Below are positions 62,864 to 64,000 of a DNA stretch of 64,000 bases, piece by piece. Source of the DNA: Pacificibacter marinus (GTDB lineage Bacteria > Pseudomonadota > Alphaproteobacteria > Rhodobacterales > Rhodobacteraceae); assembly GCF_018860505.1 (NCBI RefSeq), contig NZ_JAHKPU010000017.1:79096-143095 (forward strand), given 5' to 3'. The translations under genes were made by a program, and so were the position numbers. Within the stretch, counting starts at the first letter, position 1, and each line of letters starts with the position of its first letter. The notes beneath the pieces are model-generated. The model ran no database searches, was not told the DNA's origin, and saw only the letters and a list, made by a program, of their open reading frames with translations.

Positions 62864-63604
62864 CTAAAAATCCACCCTTAGGCCAAAGCGATCTGGATCG
62901 AGGATACTTTCGACATACTCCAAAAGAGAGCCGTCCTCTGCTTTGGTCAACCGCCGCAAGTGCAGCATGGCCGCTCCTGTGGGACGTTTCATAAGTGCAG
63001 CATCCTCAGCTCCTAAATGCGCCAATACACCTGCTGTTTCATTCCCTGAAGCGAGGGACAGCCCTTTAGCGGACAAAGTCTTGTTTAGAGAATCCTCGAT
63101 CAACCCATCGACCAGCACATCCTCCAAAGCATCACGCCAAGGTAATCGGCTGTACTCTAAAGAAACGCCTTCTTGAGAGGCCTCATCGCTTCTCAGGCGA
63201 TCAATACACAGATAATCGCCAAAAGCATTTAGGCCTTGGGACGTTAAGAAAGCGTCGGTACGTGCGCACTCTCCACGGCGTAAATCCAAAAGTTGTGTAA
63301 TTAGTCGACCAGGACCCTGCGAAAGCGCGACAGACCAGCCCTGTGTATCGTCGAGAGTAGCCCCTTGGTAAGTCACGAAAGACCCGATGCCTGTGCGGGT
63401 CGCAATCAACCCACGGCTTGCGAGGATTTGTAGCCCGCGACGCACGGTGTTGCGGCTGACATCAAACCGTTGCATCAGCATATTTTCACTATTGAGTTGG
63501 TCGCCATGTGTGACGGAGCCAGTTCTAATCTCGCGTTCTAACGCTTGAGCTACGCGCTCTGACTTAGCCAGGCCAACCATTGGCATTCCATTATCCTGTT
63601 CCAT
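62864..63604 (-). CDS. GntR/HutC-family regulator
   Basis: 246 aa from ATG 63604 (AGGGTGG upstream); ATG 63634 is an alternative and would add ten residues (MVQDRTGWYV) encoded by repeat DNA. Winged HTH with NSENMLMQRFDVSRNTVRRG, then LQILASRGLIATRTGIGSF, and a UTRA ligand domain (SLEYSRLPW, MLHLRRLTKAEDGS, LEYVESIL). First gene of the minus operon, probably its repressor; YegW of E. coli occupies the same position. Confidence 0.82.
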   Translation of the reverse strand: MEQDNGMPMVGLAKSERVAQALEREIRTGSVTHGDQLNSENMLMQRFDVSRNTVRRGLQILASRGLIATRTGIGSFVTYQGATLDDTQGWSVALSQGPGRLITQLLDLRRGECARTDAFLTSQGLNAFGDYLCIDRLRSDEASQEGVSLEYSRLPWRDALEDVLVDGLIEDSLNKTLSAKGLSLASGNETAGVLAHLGAEDAALMKRPTGAAMLHLRRLTKAEDGSLLEYVESILDPDRFGLRVDF

Positions 63605-63634
63605 CACGTACCACCCTGTTCTATCCTGTACCAT
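63592..63634. promoter_or_regulatory. Short direct repeats at GntR gene start
   Basis: TATCCTGTTCC (63592), GTACCACCCTGTTC (63608) and TATCCTGTACCAT (63622) are short direct repeats (TATCCTGT x2, CCTGTTC x2, GTACCA x2) covering the GntR start region. A candidate autoregulatory operator. Confidence 0.4.
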
Positions 63635-63955
63635 AGGTTGCCTAAGATACCGGTCAAGAAAAAAAATGTCAGTCGGTAAGTTTTTTAAACCAAGTACAGA
63701 TTAGCTAAATACGTTGGGTTGCACGTTCGAACACTTATAGGCCAAATCACGTGGCTATAACTCAGGATCTATGGCTGAGGCATCGTTAGACAAGATATTT
63801 GATTAACTTGAGAGTGATCAAGGAACTGAGCTATCCGTTTGAAGTGGTCCTGCTTTTTAGGAATGGTTTGCGGTTCAGCTAAGATGTAATCAGTTCAGTT
63901 TCATGCCGCCTTCTGGGATCGTTCTGTGCCAAAGAATGCGTCGTCAGAGGGTGTG
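63635..63955. other. Intergenic region at right edge
   Basis: No gene seen in about 320 bases. It holds the promoter of the minus-strand GntR operon (AT-rich at 63655-63700) and leads into an IS481-type terminal repeat. Confidence 0.4.
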
Positions 63956-63985
63956 ACGGACTCGCGGGACACTTGTGGGTGTCTG
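63956..63985. mobile_element. IS481-type terminal inverted repeat at window edge
   Basis: GACGGACTCGCGGGACACTTGTGG matches the inverted right end of the IS481 element at 53964-53989 (GGACCCGCGGGACACTTGTGG on the opposite strand). It probably marks the end of another IS481 copy continuing beyond or lying left of this edge. Confidence 0.5.
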
Positions 63986-64000
63986 ACGTCAGCGCCTATG

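Noticed and set aside
1..64000. CRISPR array, rRNA or tRNA genes
   Set aside because: No regularly spaced repeats with unique spacers, and no rRNA or tRNA consensus seen on reading; a covariance-model scan could not be run.

Overview
The window looks like an accessory region of a marine alphaproteobacterium of the Rhodobacterales (Roseobacter group). The evidence is the family mix: Ugp, NitT/TauT, PotABCD and TRAP importers, an alphaproteobacterial-type FeS photolyase, the 'aggregation factor core' type secreted protein, and IS3, IS21, IS481 and IS1182 debris. GC is moderate. Insertion-sequence remains and decayed genes are plentiful, as in IS-rich roseobacters such as Octadecabacter; that genus suggestion is inference only. 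No rRNA, tRNA or CRISPR array was seen.

1-19.4 kb is mobile-element territory. A serine recombinase with a small upstream gene, an A-tract-rich spacer and an FtsH-like gene occurs twice in direct orientation. The left copy (1-1741) runs off the window and its FtsH-like gene is cut exactly at the end of an IS3-family element. The right copy (8771-13556) is intact. Between them lies a glycerol-3-phosphate/glycerophosphodiester operon (ugpB-A-E-Q-C) with its RpiR regulator. Right of the second copy come a zinc-ribbon/GIY-YIG-like protein, a small unknown, a tiny ribbon-helix-helix gene with a TTG start and a divergent operator-like repeat, a frameshifted FMN reductase, and a plasmid-type mobilisation module (accessory protein, MobC, MOBP relaxase) with a candidate oriT.

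19.4-31.9 kb holds an FeS (6-4) photolyase with a decayed DUF2256 gene, a secreted protein and a decayed CIA30-like gene. It then carries a TRAP catabolic locus: epimerase, GntR regulator, DctPQM, alpha/beta hydrolase, RidA, bicupin and an IclR regulator.

31.0-49.8 kb is a large catabolic island on the plus strand, divergent from an IclR gene. It has a NitT/TauT-type importer, a Rieske oxygenase, two SDRs, an alpha/beta hydrolase, an extradiol-type VOC protein, a ThDP enzyme, an aspartate-dehydrogenase-like protein, an aldehyde dehydrogenase, a ferredoxin-reductase-like flavoprotein, a flavodoxin and a pentapeptide-like protein, nearly all translationally coupled. A FAD monooxygenase and a second NitT/TauT importer follow. 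The natural reading is import of an aromatic or heteroaromatic compound, hydroxylation, dehydrogenation, ring cleavage, hydrolysis and aldehyde oxidation. Flavodoxin is the only electron carrier visible for the oxygenase.

50.0-54.2 kb carries a TetR-GST-orphan binding protein operon and nested IS remains (IS1182, IS481, IS21). 54.2-63.6 kb is a second metabolic locus with two convergent transcripts: isochorismatase-like plus GH63/MGH1-like glycosidase, and GntR, ADP-ribosylglycohydrolase-like, PfkB kinase and a PotABCD-type importer. The second set resembles E. coli yegW-T-U-V with an ABC importer in place of YegT. The right edge ends in another IS481-type terminal repeat.
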